Shown piece after piece: positions 1 to 7,362 of a stretch of DNA of 23,505 nt (the first letter of the stretch is position 1; every line of letters starts with the position of its first letter). The position numbers and the translations under genes are program-made. Source of the stretch: a virus; IMG/VR virus record IMGVR_UViG_3300009071_000076, positions 1 through 23,505 of that record. One strand, given 5' to 3'. Under the pieces are notes generated by a model. It ran no database searches. It was not told where the DNA came from and saw only the letters and a list, made by a program, of their open reading frames with translations.

Positions 1-658
1 AATCTACATTATCAAGGTCTTTCCAAGATTCAGTTTGATGGTCCCTATAGTATGAAAAAGACTTTCTTGATCTTTCATCATTAGTAAAATTCGTGATAGT
101 AGGCATACCTTCAACATCAATCCACGGTGGGGTATAGTCATCATGGAAATTATCAGGGGATCGTTTAATAACATCATATCTATCAGACATGTCAGGAGCA
201 CCAATTTCTTTCCACATCTTCAAATTCAAATTCATATGTTGATGGTGAAAATATGTTTTGCGGTTTGGTCTTGCCATTATGTGTGCTTTGCAAAACTCAC
301 CACTCTCGACAAAATCATAGAAGTCTGTTATTGATGTTTGTCTTTTCTCTGGACCACCAGATACCATATCAAATACCATACCAACTGATACAATCATAGC
401 ATGGGTGTGATTACACTTTAAAAGAATATCATGAACTTCACTTCTATAACAAAAACGGACATCGTGTCCAGTACCCGAACCAGTTGCGCCACCAGAAACC
501 ATAAATGTTGTGGTTTGAGTTTGTTTCTCTATTCCAAAATCCCACTTTAGTTTATCTGGATAAACTACCAGAAACAACATATCTCTAAATCTTTTGTATA
601 CTTTGTTATTATATGTTTCACCTATCCATAGAGTAACAAATTCATCAAAACTATTCAT
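1..658 (-). CDS. Hypothetical protein, 3' end beyond window (219 residues visible)
   Basis: I translated this frame by hand. It is open from an ATG at 658 to the left edge, so the C-terminus is missing. The start overlaps the upstream oxygenase stop by 8 nt (gATGaaTAG), the same kind of coupling seen elsewhere in this cassette. The protein begins MNSFDEFVTLWIGETYNNK. It contains a Gly-rich stretch (SGGATGSGTGHD, about residues 53-64), a HTHAM segment (about 85-89), an FHHQHMNLN segment (about 137-145) and a DDYTPPWIDVEGMP segment (about 173-186). Several His clusters could bind metal, but I recognise no family and assign no function. Position and spacing place it in the same transcript as the accessory enzymes upstream. 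A glycan- or nucleotide-modifying role is possible from context only. Confidence 0.8.
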   Translation of the reverse strand, partial: MNSFDEFVTLWIGETYNNKVYKRFRDMLFLVVYPDKLKWDFGIEKQTQTTTFMVSGGATGSGTGHDVRFCYRSEVHDILLKCNHTHAMIVSVGMVFDMVSGGPEKRQTSITDFYDFVESGEFCKAHIMARPNRKTYFHHQHMNLNLKMWKEIGAPDMSDRYDVIKRSPDNFHDDYTPPWIDVEGMPTITNFTNDERSRKSFSYYRDHQTESWKDLDNVD

Positions 659-1355
659 CAATCTCTTTCAACACATCTTTACCAAACTGTTTTACGAGAG
701 ACTTTCTCATCAACTCTTCACGTTCTTTATTGAAACCACCATGCATGATAAAGTGATATCTGTTTTCATTCGAACTGTTTAGTGCTTCATGTTCCACACC
801 GTTATCAAACCAGAAACCAGTGCAGTTGTCAAAGGGCAACTCTTCCTTTGTATCTGCTCGTCTTAGGTAACAGTTCTCTGGTTGATAGAAGGCAATATTG
901 ATTGCACCAGCAATGTTTCTAATTCTGTTCTCTCTTATTCTCTGTGGACTTGCATCGTTGTGTGCGTCGATACCAGCACCAGGCTCTAGTAACATGAAAC
1001 GTAGACGACGATAAGATTTGTGAGGAAACTCTTCTAACCACCTCTTCGTCTCTGGACACACTTCAACAATCTCTGTCCAACCCCACTCAACGTCTTTCTC
1101 TCGCAGTCCATGACCCTCTGGGTTCTTGGTGTGAAACCAACCCATGTCTAGGTCTTTACCTTTCTCCACAAAACTGTGAATGGATGCAGACTTCCAACCA
1201 CCATTTCCACCATCGCCAAAACGGTGTTCTACAAAGAACCCCTCATCATACACAGCCTGTGCCTCTTGAATGCAAACCTCTGGTATCTCTATGTCCATCT
1301 TGAGATACCAAACATCATTATCTCTACACCAATTCACAATTTGTTTATGACTCAT
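651..1355 (-). CDS. 2OG-Fe(II) oxygenase, aspartyl/asparaginyl beta-hydroxylase family
   Basis: The 234-aa protein matches the aspartyl/asparaginyl beta-hydroxylase type of 2-oxoglutarate/Fe(II) dioxygenase. The signature RRLRFMLLEPGAGIDAHND (residues 116-134) carries the HxD iron ligands H132 and D134. The distal iron ligand is probably H189 in FDNGVEHEALN, and R199 in NENRYHF fits the 2-oxoglutarate-binding arginine. The family uses O2 and 2-oxoglutarate to hydroxylate protein side chains or small molecules; the substrate here is unknown. There is no signal peptide or membrane segment, so it should be cytosolic. The ATG overlaps the methyltransferase stop by 4 nt (ATGA) and AGGA lies just upstream. 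Neighbours suggest a modification cassette. The catalytic residues look intact and the family call is fairly secure. Confidence 0.85.
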   Translation of the reverse strand: MSHKQIVNWCRDNDVWYLKMDIEIPEVCIQEAQAVYDEGFFVEHRFGDGGNGGWKSASIHSFVEKGKDLDMGWFHTKNPEGHGLREKDVEWGWTEIVEVCPETKRWLEEFPHKSYRRLRFMLLEPGAGIDAHNDASPQRIRENRIRNIAGAINIAFYQPENCYLRRADTKEELPFDNCTGFWFDNGVEHEALNSSNENRYHFIMHGGFNKEREELMRKSLVKQFGKDVLKEIDE

Positions 1356-1990
1356 CTTCCTATCACCATAAACCTTTCCATGCCGTTGTCTAATGTTTTT
1401 GTCCCACTATACATTACGTCCACGAACTCAGCCTGTTCTGCAAGTTCTTCTGGACCACTCACACAATTAATGTGGTCTTCATATTTATCCTCGTTGGTTG
1501 ATTGCAATACATAAACAACATCATTAAAGAACCCCCTATTGAGTTTCTTAAATCTAGTCATTGGAAACATGTGTTCACAAGAAGTATTGATAATCATATC
1601 AGGTTTGCTTTTGTATTTGATATTAAATACTGGTTCAAACATTACATTGGTCAAATAACATTTGTATGTGTCATCATCCTTACGAGACTTGTTAAATTTA
1701 TAACTAATCTTTTTTACATCAGGATCAAGATCAAAATTGGTGATATAAGAAACACCATGTTGAAATAACAGAGGAACCATAAAATTTGCATACCACCCAC
1801 CAAGAAGAACAACTGACTTTGGAAACAGCATAAGTTCTGATAACTCGTTTACAATCCACAACTTACTTTCTAATTGGGACCGGTTCATAGAATCCGTTAC
1901 TCTTTTAAGTAGGTATATTTCTTTTTCTGTTGCTGATATTGCATTCTTCCAATCATGAGCTAACTCTGGAGTAAATTTCAAATAGTCCAT
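1352..1990 (-). CDS. Small class I methyltransferase-like protein
   Basis: This is a 212-aa protein with a Rossmann-type pattern. A hydrophobic strand and Gly loop, SVVLLGGWYANF (residues 59-70), resembles motif I of SAM-dependent methyltransferases, with GGWY in place of the usual GxGxG. An acidic strand end, FDLDP (86-90), would contact the SAM ribose. A further strand, DMIINTSCEHM (131-141), corresponds to the motif IV region. From memory, GGWY-type proteins of this size recur in marine T4-like phages. The start overlaps the glycosyltransferase stop by 13 nt, with GAGGAG 11 nt upstream, and the end overlaps the oxygenase by 4 nt. The acceptor is unknown: sugar, protein or nucleotide are all open. 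The fold is moderately likely; the activity is unproven because motif I is atypical. Confidence 0.6.
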   Translation of the reverse strand: MDYLKFTPELAHDWKNAISATEKEIYLLKRVTDSMNRSQLESKLWIVNELSELMLFPKSVVLLGGWYANFMVPLLFQHGVSYITNFDLDPDVKKISYKFNKSRKDDDTYKCYLTNVMFEPVFNIKYKSKPDMIINTSCEHMFPMTRFKKLNRGFFNDVVYVLQSTNEDKYEDHINCVSGPEELAEQAEFVDVMYSGTKTLDNGMERFMVIGR

Positions 1991-2691
1991 AAAGATTTTA
2001 ACTCCTCAACATTATTAGTCTCTGCACTATTATTAAACAAACAAATTTTGTGGTCTTCTCTGAAAATATTCTTCTCCATATCATCAGGAAAAACATTACC
2101 CTTATACCAAGAGTAAATATCACCCTGTGGGAACCCTTGAATGTAACCGTCTTCTTTCCAAGGGTCATACCAATGATGAACAAAATAATTATCTAGACTA
2201 GCATATGTGAAGAAGATAACCTCTGCATTATCTTTAACATGTTGCAACACAGGTTTCATCTGTCCTCTGTTCCATCGAATGACAGAAGAATTTAATGGTG
2301 TCGATATATATTTTGCATAATTCTTCTTGACTGTTCCAATATCGTTCCACCACCCACGGACAATCCAAGGTTTTTGCATTGGTAATTCAAAGAAATATTT
2401 TAGGTCTTGATGTATGATTACATCTAGGTCAAGAAAAATAAACTTGTCACCTTCTACATAATCATCACTAAACATATAACACTTACGCCAAGCCCAGAAG
2501 AAGTTCTTACTTGGGATGTAGTGGTGGTCAAGATATGTTGGAAGTTGTATATCGTATTCATGAGTTGGGTTGTCGGTGAAACAATAGAAGTTGAAATCAA
2601 CAGAACAGTTTTTCTCGCACTGCTCTTTTAACTTCTCAACATAGGAGTCATCATATTTATCTCCCCACTTCATACATAATATATTATTCAT
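1978..2691 (-). CDS. Glycosyltransferase with DxD motif
   Basis: From the ATG at 2691 this encodes 237 aa. The opening strand (NNILCMKWGDKYDDSYV), the CFTDNP segment (37-42) and the metal-binding DLD motif in KFIFLDLDVII (83-93) fit a GT-A fold glycosyltransferase that moves a sugar from a nucleotide-sugar donor. There is no membrane segment, so it should act in the cytosol. ATGs at 2706 and 2697 are also in frame. I prefer 2691 because AGGA sits 5 nt upstream of it and the recognisable fold starts there. The start overlaps the preceding 35-aa ORF by 8 nt and the stop overlaps the methyltransferase by 13 nt. It may glycosylate a virion protein, a host surface glycan or a modified base; the sequence does not decide. 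Confidence 0.78.
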   Translation of the reverse strand: MNNILCMKWGDKYDDSYVEKLKEQCEKNCSVDFNFYCFTDNPTHEYDIQLPTYLDHHYIPSKNFFWAWRKCYMFSDDYVEGDKFIFLDLDVIIHQDLKYFFELPMQKPWIVRGWWNDIGTVKKNYAKYISTPLNSSVIRWNRGQMKPVLQHVKDNAEVIFFTYASLDNYFVHHWYDPWKEDGYIQGFPQGDIYSWYKGNVFPDDMEKNIFREDHKICLFNNSAETNNVEELKSLWTI

Positions 2692-2791
2692 CTTCATCCT
2701 GTTCATAGATAAATTTATGTTCCTTATGTTCGTATTTTCTAAAACGAGATAAGAAAAATCTCACCCTGTAAATAAATTTCTTAATTTTCAT
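2684..2791 (-). CDS. 35-aa micro-ORF, basic N-terminus and acidic C-terminus
   Basis: A 35-codon frame starts at ATG 2791, overlapping the SGNH hydrolase stop by 11 nt. It ends at 2684, overlapping the glycosyltransferase start by 8 nt. The product is strongly basic and aromatic at first (MKIKKFIYRVRFFLSRFRKY) and ends in an acidic tail (YEQDEDE). The only ribosome-binding candidate is a weak AAGAGA-like stretch. The frame stays open further upstream, but that part lies inside the SGNH gene and is not plausible. It bridges two real genes that would otherwise be 89 nt apart in a genome without other gaps of that size, which supports real translation, perhaps as a coupling leader. I recognise no family. 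Confidence 0.5.
   Translation of the reverse strand: MKIKKFIYRVRFFLSRFRKYEHKEHKFIYEQDEDE
2697..2700 (-). promoter_or_regulatory. Shine-Dalgarno AGGA deciding the glycosyltransferase start
   Basis: AGGA on the minus strand lies 5 nt upstream of the ATG at 2691. The two earlier in-frame ATGs (2706 and 2697) have only AT-rich sequence upstream, so this site favours 2691. Confidence 0.5.
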
Positions 2792-3623
2792 TATATATCT
2801 CTTTGTATTTGTCGTATAAAAAGTCTGCAATAATTTTATGACCCGCAGCATTAGGGTGGGAATCAGTTTTAGACATCCTAAATTTGGCGCCGCCCTTGCG
2901 CTGTCGTGACCATCTGCCGGGTTTATCATGTGGGTCTTCTTCATCAAAAATATGATCAATACAATATCCACCAAGTTCATTCATTATTGGCCAACCTATA
3001 AATTTGTTTCCTATATTTTTTTCAATGTAATTGATATAAGGACTTTCAATTATTTCTTTTGCAGTCATTCTACGACTGTCGTTTACTTTATAAAAATCGA
3101 GGGTTTCATTTGGACCTCCTACAGAACAATCAATAGTTTCTAATTTGGTTGTGCTATAAAAGGGTATATTAAAAGTTCCTTGAATAAAAAGATAAGGTAA
3201 ATCTTTCAAAAGTTTTTCAGCATGTATAAATGTTCTCAGGGTGTTGCGAGTTGCATGAAAAACATTTTGGTTTTCTAAAATAAATTTATTCATACCCTCT
3301 GTATCACGAGGAGTAACATGGCGCCATTTATTCCAACTTTTACGGTGTTGAAATCCTATTCTCTGCCATTCACTCCACATCAAAACAATAAGACCAATGT
3401 TCTTTTCGTTTAATACAACATCAAGAGTTTTTGCTAAAATTTGGTCATTACCCGAACCACTACTACCAAGATTTACACATTCCATATCAAGCATATTTGA
3501 AAGATGTTCCGGCCATCTTGGAAAATCCCAATCTACATCAGGACTTTGTTGAGAGTATAAACTGTGTTCTGTGAAACTACATCCAATAGCAATGAGTTTT
3601 TTTCTAGAAGACTTGAACACCAT
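2781..3623 (-). CDS. SGNH/GDSL-like hydrolase
   Basis: From the ATG at 3623 the product is 280 aa. Block I is LIAIGCSFTEH with the nucleophile Ser16. Block II is VNLGSSGSGNDQ, supplying the oxyanion-hole Gly. Block V is DSHPNAAGH with the Asp254/His256 pair. The usual GxND of block III is replaced by LMWSEWQRIGF, as I recall from other phage members. SGNH enzymes are esterases, lipases or carbohydrate deacylases, so removal or transfer of an O-acyl group is a reasonable guess. There is no signal peptide. The frame is open to 3674, but the ATG at 3623 has GGAGAAG directly upstream and begins just before block I, so I use it. It overlaps the carbamoyltransferase stop by 20 nt, which indicates co-translation. 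Confidence 0.75.
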   Translation of the reverse strand: MVFKSSRKKLIAIGCSFTEHSLYSQQSPDVDWDFPRWPEHLSNMLDMECVNLGSSGSGNDQILAKTLDVVLNEKNIGLIVLMWSEWQRIGFQHRKSWNKWRHVTPRDTEGMNKFILENQNVFHATRNTLRTFIHAEKLLKDLPYLFIQGTFNIPFYSTTKLETIDCSVGGPNETLDFYKVNDSRRMTAKEIIESPYINYIEKNIGNKFIGWPIMNELGGYCIDHIFDEEDPHDKPGRWSRQRKGGAKFRMSKTDSHPNAAGHKIIADFLYDKYKEIYNEN

Positions 3624-4926
3624 ACTTCTCCATAAATCTAGTTGCATCACGGGGTGAGTCAACCATTGGTTCACCCTTAATATTTAGTGATGTATTCAAA
3701 AGCATCGGACAACCTGTTGCATCGTACCACTCTTCTAGAATGGGACGAATGACAGACTTGCAGTTCTTCTTTACAACCTGTACTCTCGCAGTTCCATCAA
3801 CGTGAGTGACAGACTTGTAATCGTGTTTTGCGGTGGCAACAAACTGCATGTATTCGTTCATTGGTCCTTCGAAGTATTCGTCCGCATACTCCTCTAGGAT
3901 TGCTGGTGCGAAAGGACGAAATCTCTGTCGTCTCTTAATATCATTTACTGTGTCTTTGATATCATATCTTGGGTCACCTAGTAAAGAACGATTACCCAAG
4001 GCTCTAGGTCCAAACTCTGCTCGACCATGTGCAATGCCACATACTCTGTTCTTCACAAGTTCTTGAATAACACCATGAACCCATATTGGACGGTCAATGT
4101 CAGTTCCAAGATACGGACCTTCCCATTGCAACTTCTTTTTCTGTACAAGTGATGCAGCACCAAGTGCAGAACCAGCATCACCCGGCGATGGCATAATCCA
4201 TATGTTCTTGCCTTGTATCTTACTGTTTGCGACACAGTTCAACGCACACCCACCCATGAGAATGATATTCTTTTTGGGACACATATCAACTAACTCTAGA
4301 AGTTTTCTCTCGTATAGAGCTTGTACAGATGCAGCAAGGTCTTCTGGTCTTGCGTCTTTCCAGACATTACCAACCCCACGATGATTGTTCATCAACAGAA
4401 GGGGTTCTAAGTCATACAAAGGTTCACCAAACGCAGCCATACCCATCGTGATATACTCATCCTCGTTGGGTTTTAAACCGATACGTTGTGTGATTGCAGA
4501 GTACAGAAGTCCTAGTGAGTATGGATACTTCCAAGACTTCACCTTCTTCATGTTATCCCAAATAGAAACAGTGTCCCATTCACCGATTGCATCCACAACA
4601 ATAATGTTGCAGTCATCGAATGGTGCAGTATAATACCCCGCCGCAGCATGGGACTCATGGTGACGAAAACTCACATCATACTTGAGACGAGGTTTCTTCC
4701 ACTTCTGTCCGGCATAGAGTCGTCTTAGATTTTTGGAAAATGGTTTCTCATAGTATGCAACTACTGCGTCACGATTATCTCTTATCTTTGACAGTTGATA
4801 CCAGTGAAGGTATTTGTCACCCTTTTTTCTACTGTGTCTCTCTGCATGAGATGCAAAAACAATCTTATTATCTTCTAGGACACAAATAGCAGCATCATGA
4901 AAACCTTCTGATATACCTATGATCAT
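3604..4926 (-). CDS. Carbamoyltransferase, NodU/CmcH/TobZ family
   Basis: This 440-aa enzyme family transfers a carbamoyl group from carbamoyl phosphate, via carbamoyl-AMP, to a hydroxyl group. The Kae1-like N-terminal half has GISEGFHDAA (4-13) and HHESHAAAGYY (89-99). H89 and H93, D112 in DAIGEWD and D250 in SPGDAGSALGAA fit the four metal ligands of the family. The C-terminal half carries HGRAEFGPRALGNRSLLGDPR (300-320), RFRPFAPAI (335-343), THVDGTARVQ (374-383) and NTSLNIKGEP (411-420). The protein is shorter than typical bacterial members (about 550-600 aa) and stops a few residues after MEKYGVQVF, without the usual final hydrophobic strand. The ATG overlaps the upstream stop by 4 nt. 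Known substrates include Nod factors, antibiotics and, in some phages, hydroxymethylcytosine; the substrate here is unknown. Confidence 0.93.
   Translation of the reverse strand: MIIGISEGFHDAAICVLEDNKIVFASHAERHSRKKGDKYLHWYQLSKIRDNRDAVVAYYEKPFSKNLRRLYAGQKWKKPRLKYDVSFRHHESHAAAGYYTAPFDDCNIIVVDAIGEWDTVSIWDNMKKVKSWKYPYSLGLLYSAITQRIGLKPNEDEYITMGMAAFGEPLYDLEPLLLMNNHRGVGNVWKDARPEDLAASVQALYERKLLELVDMCPKKNIILMGGCALNCVANSKIQGKNIWIMPSPGDAGSALGAASLVQKKKLQWEGPYLGTDIDRPIWVHGVIQELVKNRVCGIAHGRAEFGPRALGNRSLLGDPRYDIKDTVNDIKRRQRFRPFAPAILEEYADEYFEGPMNEYMQFVATAKHDYKSVTHVDGTARVQVVKKNCKSVIRPILEEWYDATGCPMLLNTSLNIKGEPMVDSPRDATRFMEKYGVQVF
3625..3631 (-). promoter_or_regulatory. Shine-Dalgarno GGAGAAG for the SGNH hydrolase
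   Basis: GGAGAAG immediately precedes the ATG at 3623, inside the 3' end of the carbamoyltransferase gene. It argues for this start rather than the in-frame ATG at 3674. Confidence 0.55.
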
Positions 4927-5483
4927 GTAAAGGGAACGAATACTCCTGTGATGTTACCCTCATCATCTTTATGAATCTCTGTATTTTCATTTCTAAAAAC
5001 TTGATAAAGTGCAAGAATTTCAATTGGACTACTTGCTTTTCTGATAGCAGTCTTTGCATTCTTTGACCTTTCAGATGTGTCAGAATCCTTAACTTCATCT
5101 TTTTCGAAAATACTAAGTTTTAATGAGAACAATCTCTCTTTGTCTTCTGCACTCTCAAAATCAAAATTACTAAAGAACCTAAAGACTTCTGAATTATTTT
5201 CTATTGGGTCACTACCAACATATACACCAGAACGTTCTGCATAACGATCAAATGCATCCTTAAATTCCTGACGAACAATATCATTTGCAGCCTTAGTGCG
5301 AAGTTCAATATCCTCATAAGATGTATCACCAAGAAGAGCCATAAACTGTTCATCTTCTTCGTCTACCTTAAGGTAGTGTTCACGATAGATGTTCATATCA
5401 TCTTTCCAGAGAATTTTTACTGTATCTAACTCTGAATTTGTGTAAGTAACATCAGCAATTTTGTCTGTCCAAAAATATGCCAT
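4923..5483 (-). CDS. Conserved-looking acidic protein of unknown function
   Basis: A 186-aa, highly charged, Asp/Glu-rich soluble protein with no signal peptide or membrane segment. The N-terminus (MAYFWTDKIADVTYTNSEL) leads into a short beta-rich part, VKILWKDDMNIYREHYLKV (about 23-41). A charged helical part follows (EEDEQFMAL to YAERSGVY, about 42-108), and the C-terminal segment has ASSPIEILALYQVFRN (about 150-165). AAGGAA lies 8 nt upstream of the ATG. It sits between a fibre-like gene 11 nt upstream and the carbamoyltransferase, with a 4-nt overlap. It could be a virion or assembly protein closing the structural block or the first member of the accessory cassette. I recognise no family. 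Confidence 0.8.
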   Translation of the reverse strand: MAYFWTDKIADVTYTNSELDTVKILWKDDMNIYREHYLKVDEEDEQFMALLGDTSYEDIELRTKAANDIVRQEFKDAFDRYAERSGVYVGSDPIENNSEVFRFFSNFDFESAEDKERLFSLKLSIFEKDEVKDSDTSERSKNAKTAIRKASSPIEILALYQVFRNENTEIHKDDEGNITGVFVPFT

Positions 5484-5494
5484 TTTAGTATTCC

Positions 5495-6457
5495 TTATAC
5501 CTGTGTAATCTTAAAAGTGTATGTTGAGATAGTCTGCGCTGACCCATTAGGAAATTCCTGTGCTCGATAATCATCGAGTCCAACCTGTAGAGTTTGGTAG
5601 TTACCAGAACCATCAAGTCTTGTGTCAACCATAGCAGTACCTCTAGAGTTACCACTTCCATTAATATTATATGATAATTTATTTCCTGCGGTATCTTCTG
5701 CTGCATAGTGACGAATATCATTCTTTAGAATTGCATTAAAAGAACTTGTATCAGAGGTCAAGTCAACCTGATTTAAGTTACCACTTGTGTCTACAAGAAG
5801 AAGTGCCTGTGATGGGAATGCTCTTGCATCACTACGTCTCTGTAAATAATAACTTGTAATAGTAGTAGGTTGGTCAAGTGTTTCTGGAATACCAGCAGCA
5901 GTATACAAAGTTGTATCTGCTCGTGTATCAAGAAAGATTGGGGTGTTTGAACCAGATACTTCTGTGTAGTTTGAATCTGATGCAGAGGTAGATATTGTAT
6001 ACGTTCCATTGGTAGATGCACTCTCACTAGCAGATACTATTCCCGTTAGAGTTGCATAGATAAAGGTATCAACATAATCTGCGGCAGACATTGCACGAAT
6101 ATCATTACCATCATAGTATGCAGGGAATGCAACGTTGTTTGTATCAGCAGTTGCACTAAGTGCAGTATTATATGTTGGACCTGTAACCTTGTCGTAGTTG
6201 ACAGTCACAGTTGAGGGTTCTGCTGTTGTTGCCTCATTAGCAAATGCAGATGCTTGACCAGTTATTGCTGCACCAGCTTGAAGTCTGGTGTCTGCCATTG
6301 TTGGAGATAAAGTACCACTAGAACCAACGACAGTAACAGTAACGGATGGTGCTGTACCATATAGGTATGCAATATATGTTTTCCACTCATTGATTTGAGT
6401 GGCATTCATTTCAACAACGTCTGTCCCATCATAATATATTGGTGTTCTTACAGTCAT
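5495..6457 (-). CDS. Virion structural / fibre-like protein, 320 aa
   Basis: A Ser/Thr/Ala/Gly-rich, beta-type 320-aa protein that is probably part of the virion. It has an internal duplication: IYYDGTDVVEMNA (7-19) and AYYDGNDIRAMSA (113-125) are near copies, each followed by a short helix ending in Tyr-Ala. A DTR motif recurs three times in similar surroundings: TMADTRLQAG (53-62), IFLDTRADTT (174-183) and AMVDTRLDGS (275-284). This suggests two to three copies of one structural module. The start overlaps the preceding stop in a TAATG (1 nt). Low-complexity composition and position among fibre-like genes support a tail-fibre or baseplate-decoration role. No receptor-binding domain, chaperone domain or protease is recognisable. 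Confidence 0.75.
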   Translation of the reverse strand: MTVRTPIYYDGTDVVEMNATQINEWKTYIAYLYGTAPSVTVTVVGSSGTLSPTMADTRLQAGAAITGQASAFANEATTAEPSTVTVNYDKVTGPTYNTALSATADTNNVAFPAYYDGNDIRAMSAADYVDTFIYATLTGIVSASESASTNGTYTISTSASDSNYTEVSGSNTPIFLDTRADTTLYTAAGIPETLDQPTTITSYYLQRRSDARAFPSQALLLVDTSGNLNQVDLTSDTSSFNAILKNDIRHYAAEDTAGNKLSYNINGSGNSRGTAMVDTRLDGSGNYQTLQVGLDDYRAQEFPNGSAQTISTYTFKITQV

Positions 6458-7362
6458 TATCCAATTCCATTAATTGTTTTCAATGTTGTCCCAGACGAGT
6501 TCTTAATCAAGAGAGTAGCAGTTGCAGTTGCTGCAATTGTTCCTGTAAACGTTGCATTACCGTTTGATGCAAACGTCAAAGCATTTGTCGTAGTTGCTGG
6601 TCCAATCGTACCACTATCGTCAACAACCAATCCACTTACTCTAGTTGATCCGGGCGTAATTGTCAAGTCACCAGATGACGCACCAGTTGCAGTTGTCGTA
6701 CCAAAGATAACTTGGTCTGCACTTTCATCCCAACCAAGGAATACGTTGTCACCAGTAGACCCACGCTCAATTACGATACCAGCATCACTGGATGCAGACG
6801 TAGTGCCGGTTCCAAGTTCAATGAGGACATCTTCAATCGTTGTATTCGTTGCACTGTTTGTTACTGTCGAACCGTTGACTGTTAGGTTACCTGTGATTGT
6901 AACATCATTAGGTAGTCCGACTGTAATCGTACCAGAAGATTCAGATACATCAACTTCGTTTGCTGTACCAGCAAAGGTAACTGTACCACCAAGTGATGCA
7001 GCCGTAGATGTTCCACCACTTGCACCAAATGTAATACCACTGTTTGTTAGAGAAGAGTTACCAATATTACTTAGAGTGTTAGATGCACCACTGATTGTTT
7101 TGTTTGAAAGTGTTGCAGTACTATCTGTAGTAAGAACAGTACCACTAGCATCAGGTAGAGTAATAGTTCTATCGGCAGTTGGGTCTGCTGCAACAAGAGT
7201 AGTTTCAAAATCATCTATTGTACCTTCAAAAACAACACCGTCAGAGAAACCTAGTGATGCGAGAGTAACACCGCTTACATCTGTCCTAAGTGTATTAAAC
7301 TGCTCTTTGAACTGTTCAAGGGAACTATCAAGTGAAAGTTCTGTTGCTGTTACTGTTGCCAT
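6457..7362 (-). CDS. Tail-fibre-like structural protein, 301 aa
   Basis: A Thr/Ser/Gly-rich 301-aa protein. The N-terminus has a short amphipathic helix (SLEQFKEQFNTLRTDV, 14-29) that could trimerise or dock the fibre. Next come the phage-fibre beta-repeat ITLPDASGTVLTTDSTATLS (67-86), an ITGNLTVNGS turn, and AGIVIERGSTGDNVFLGWDES, a segment common in marine phage fibre-like proteins. It closes with a DSGTIGPATTTNALTFASNG repeat like those in the 425-aa protein at 15613-16890. There is no C-terminal S74 peptidase. ATG follows the previous stop directly (TAAATG), with GAGG 8 nt upstream. It likely contributes to a fibre or whisker at the baseplate; the exact role is inferred. Confidence 0.8.
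   Translation of the reverse strand: MATVTATELSLDSSLEQFKEQFNTLRTDVSGVTLASLGFSDGVVFEGTIDDFETTLVAADPTADRTITLPDASGTVLTTDSTATLSNKTISGASNTLSNIGNSSLTNSGITFGASGGTSTAASLGGTVTFAGTANEVDVSESSGTITVGLPNDVTITGNLTVNGSTVTNSATNTTIEDVLIELGTGTTSASSDAGIVIERGSTGDNVFLGWDESADQVIFGTTTATGASSGDLTITPGSTRVSGLVVDDSGTIGPATTTNALTFASNGNATFTGTIAATATATLLIKNSSGTTLKTINGIG

Noticed and set aside
2684-2980. Long 98-aa version of the micro-ORF
   Set aside because: The part before 2791 lies wholly inside the SGNH hydrolase in another frame and does not look like protein-coding sequence. Only the last 35 codons are plausible.
3624-3674. Earlier ATG for the SGNH hydrolase at 3674
   Set aside because: It would overlap the carbamoyltransferase by 71 nt and add residues before the natural start of block I. 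The ATG at 3623 has a good Shine-Dalgarno.
3681-3687. CTAAATA late-promoter-like sequence
   Set aside because: It encodes the conserved SLNIKGEP motif of the carbamoyltransferase, so coding constraint explains it; there is no gap for a promoter.
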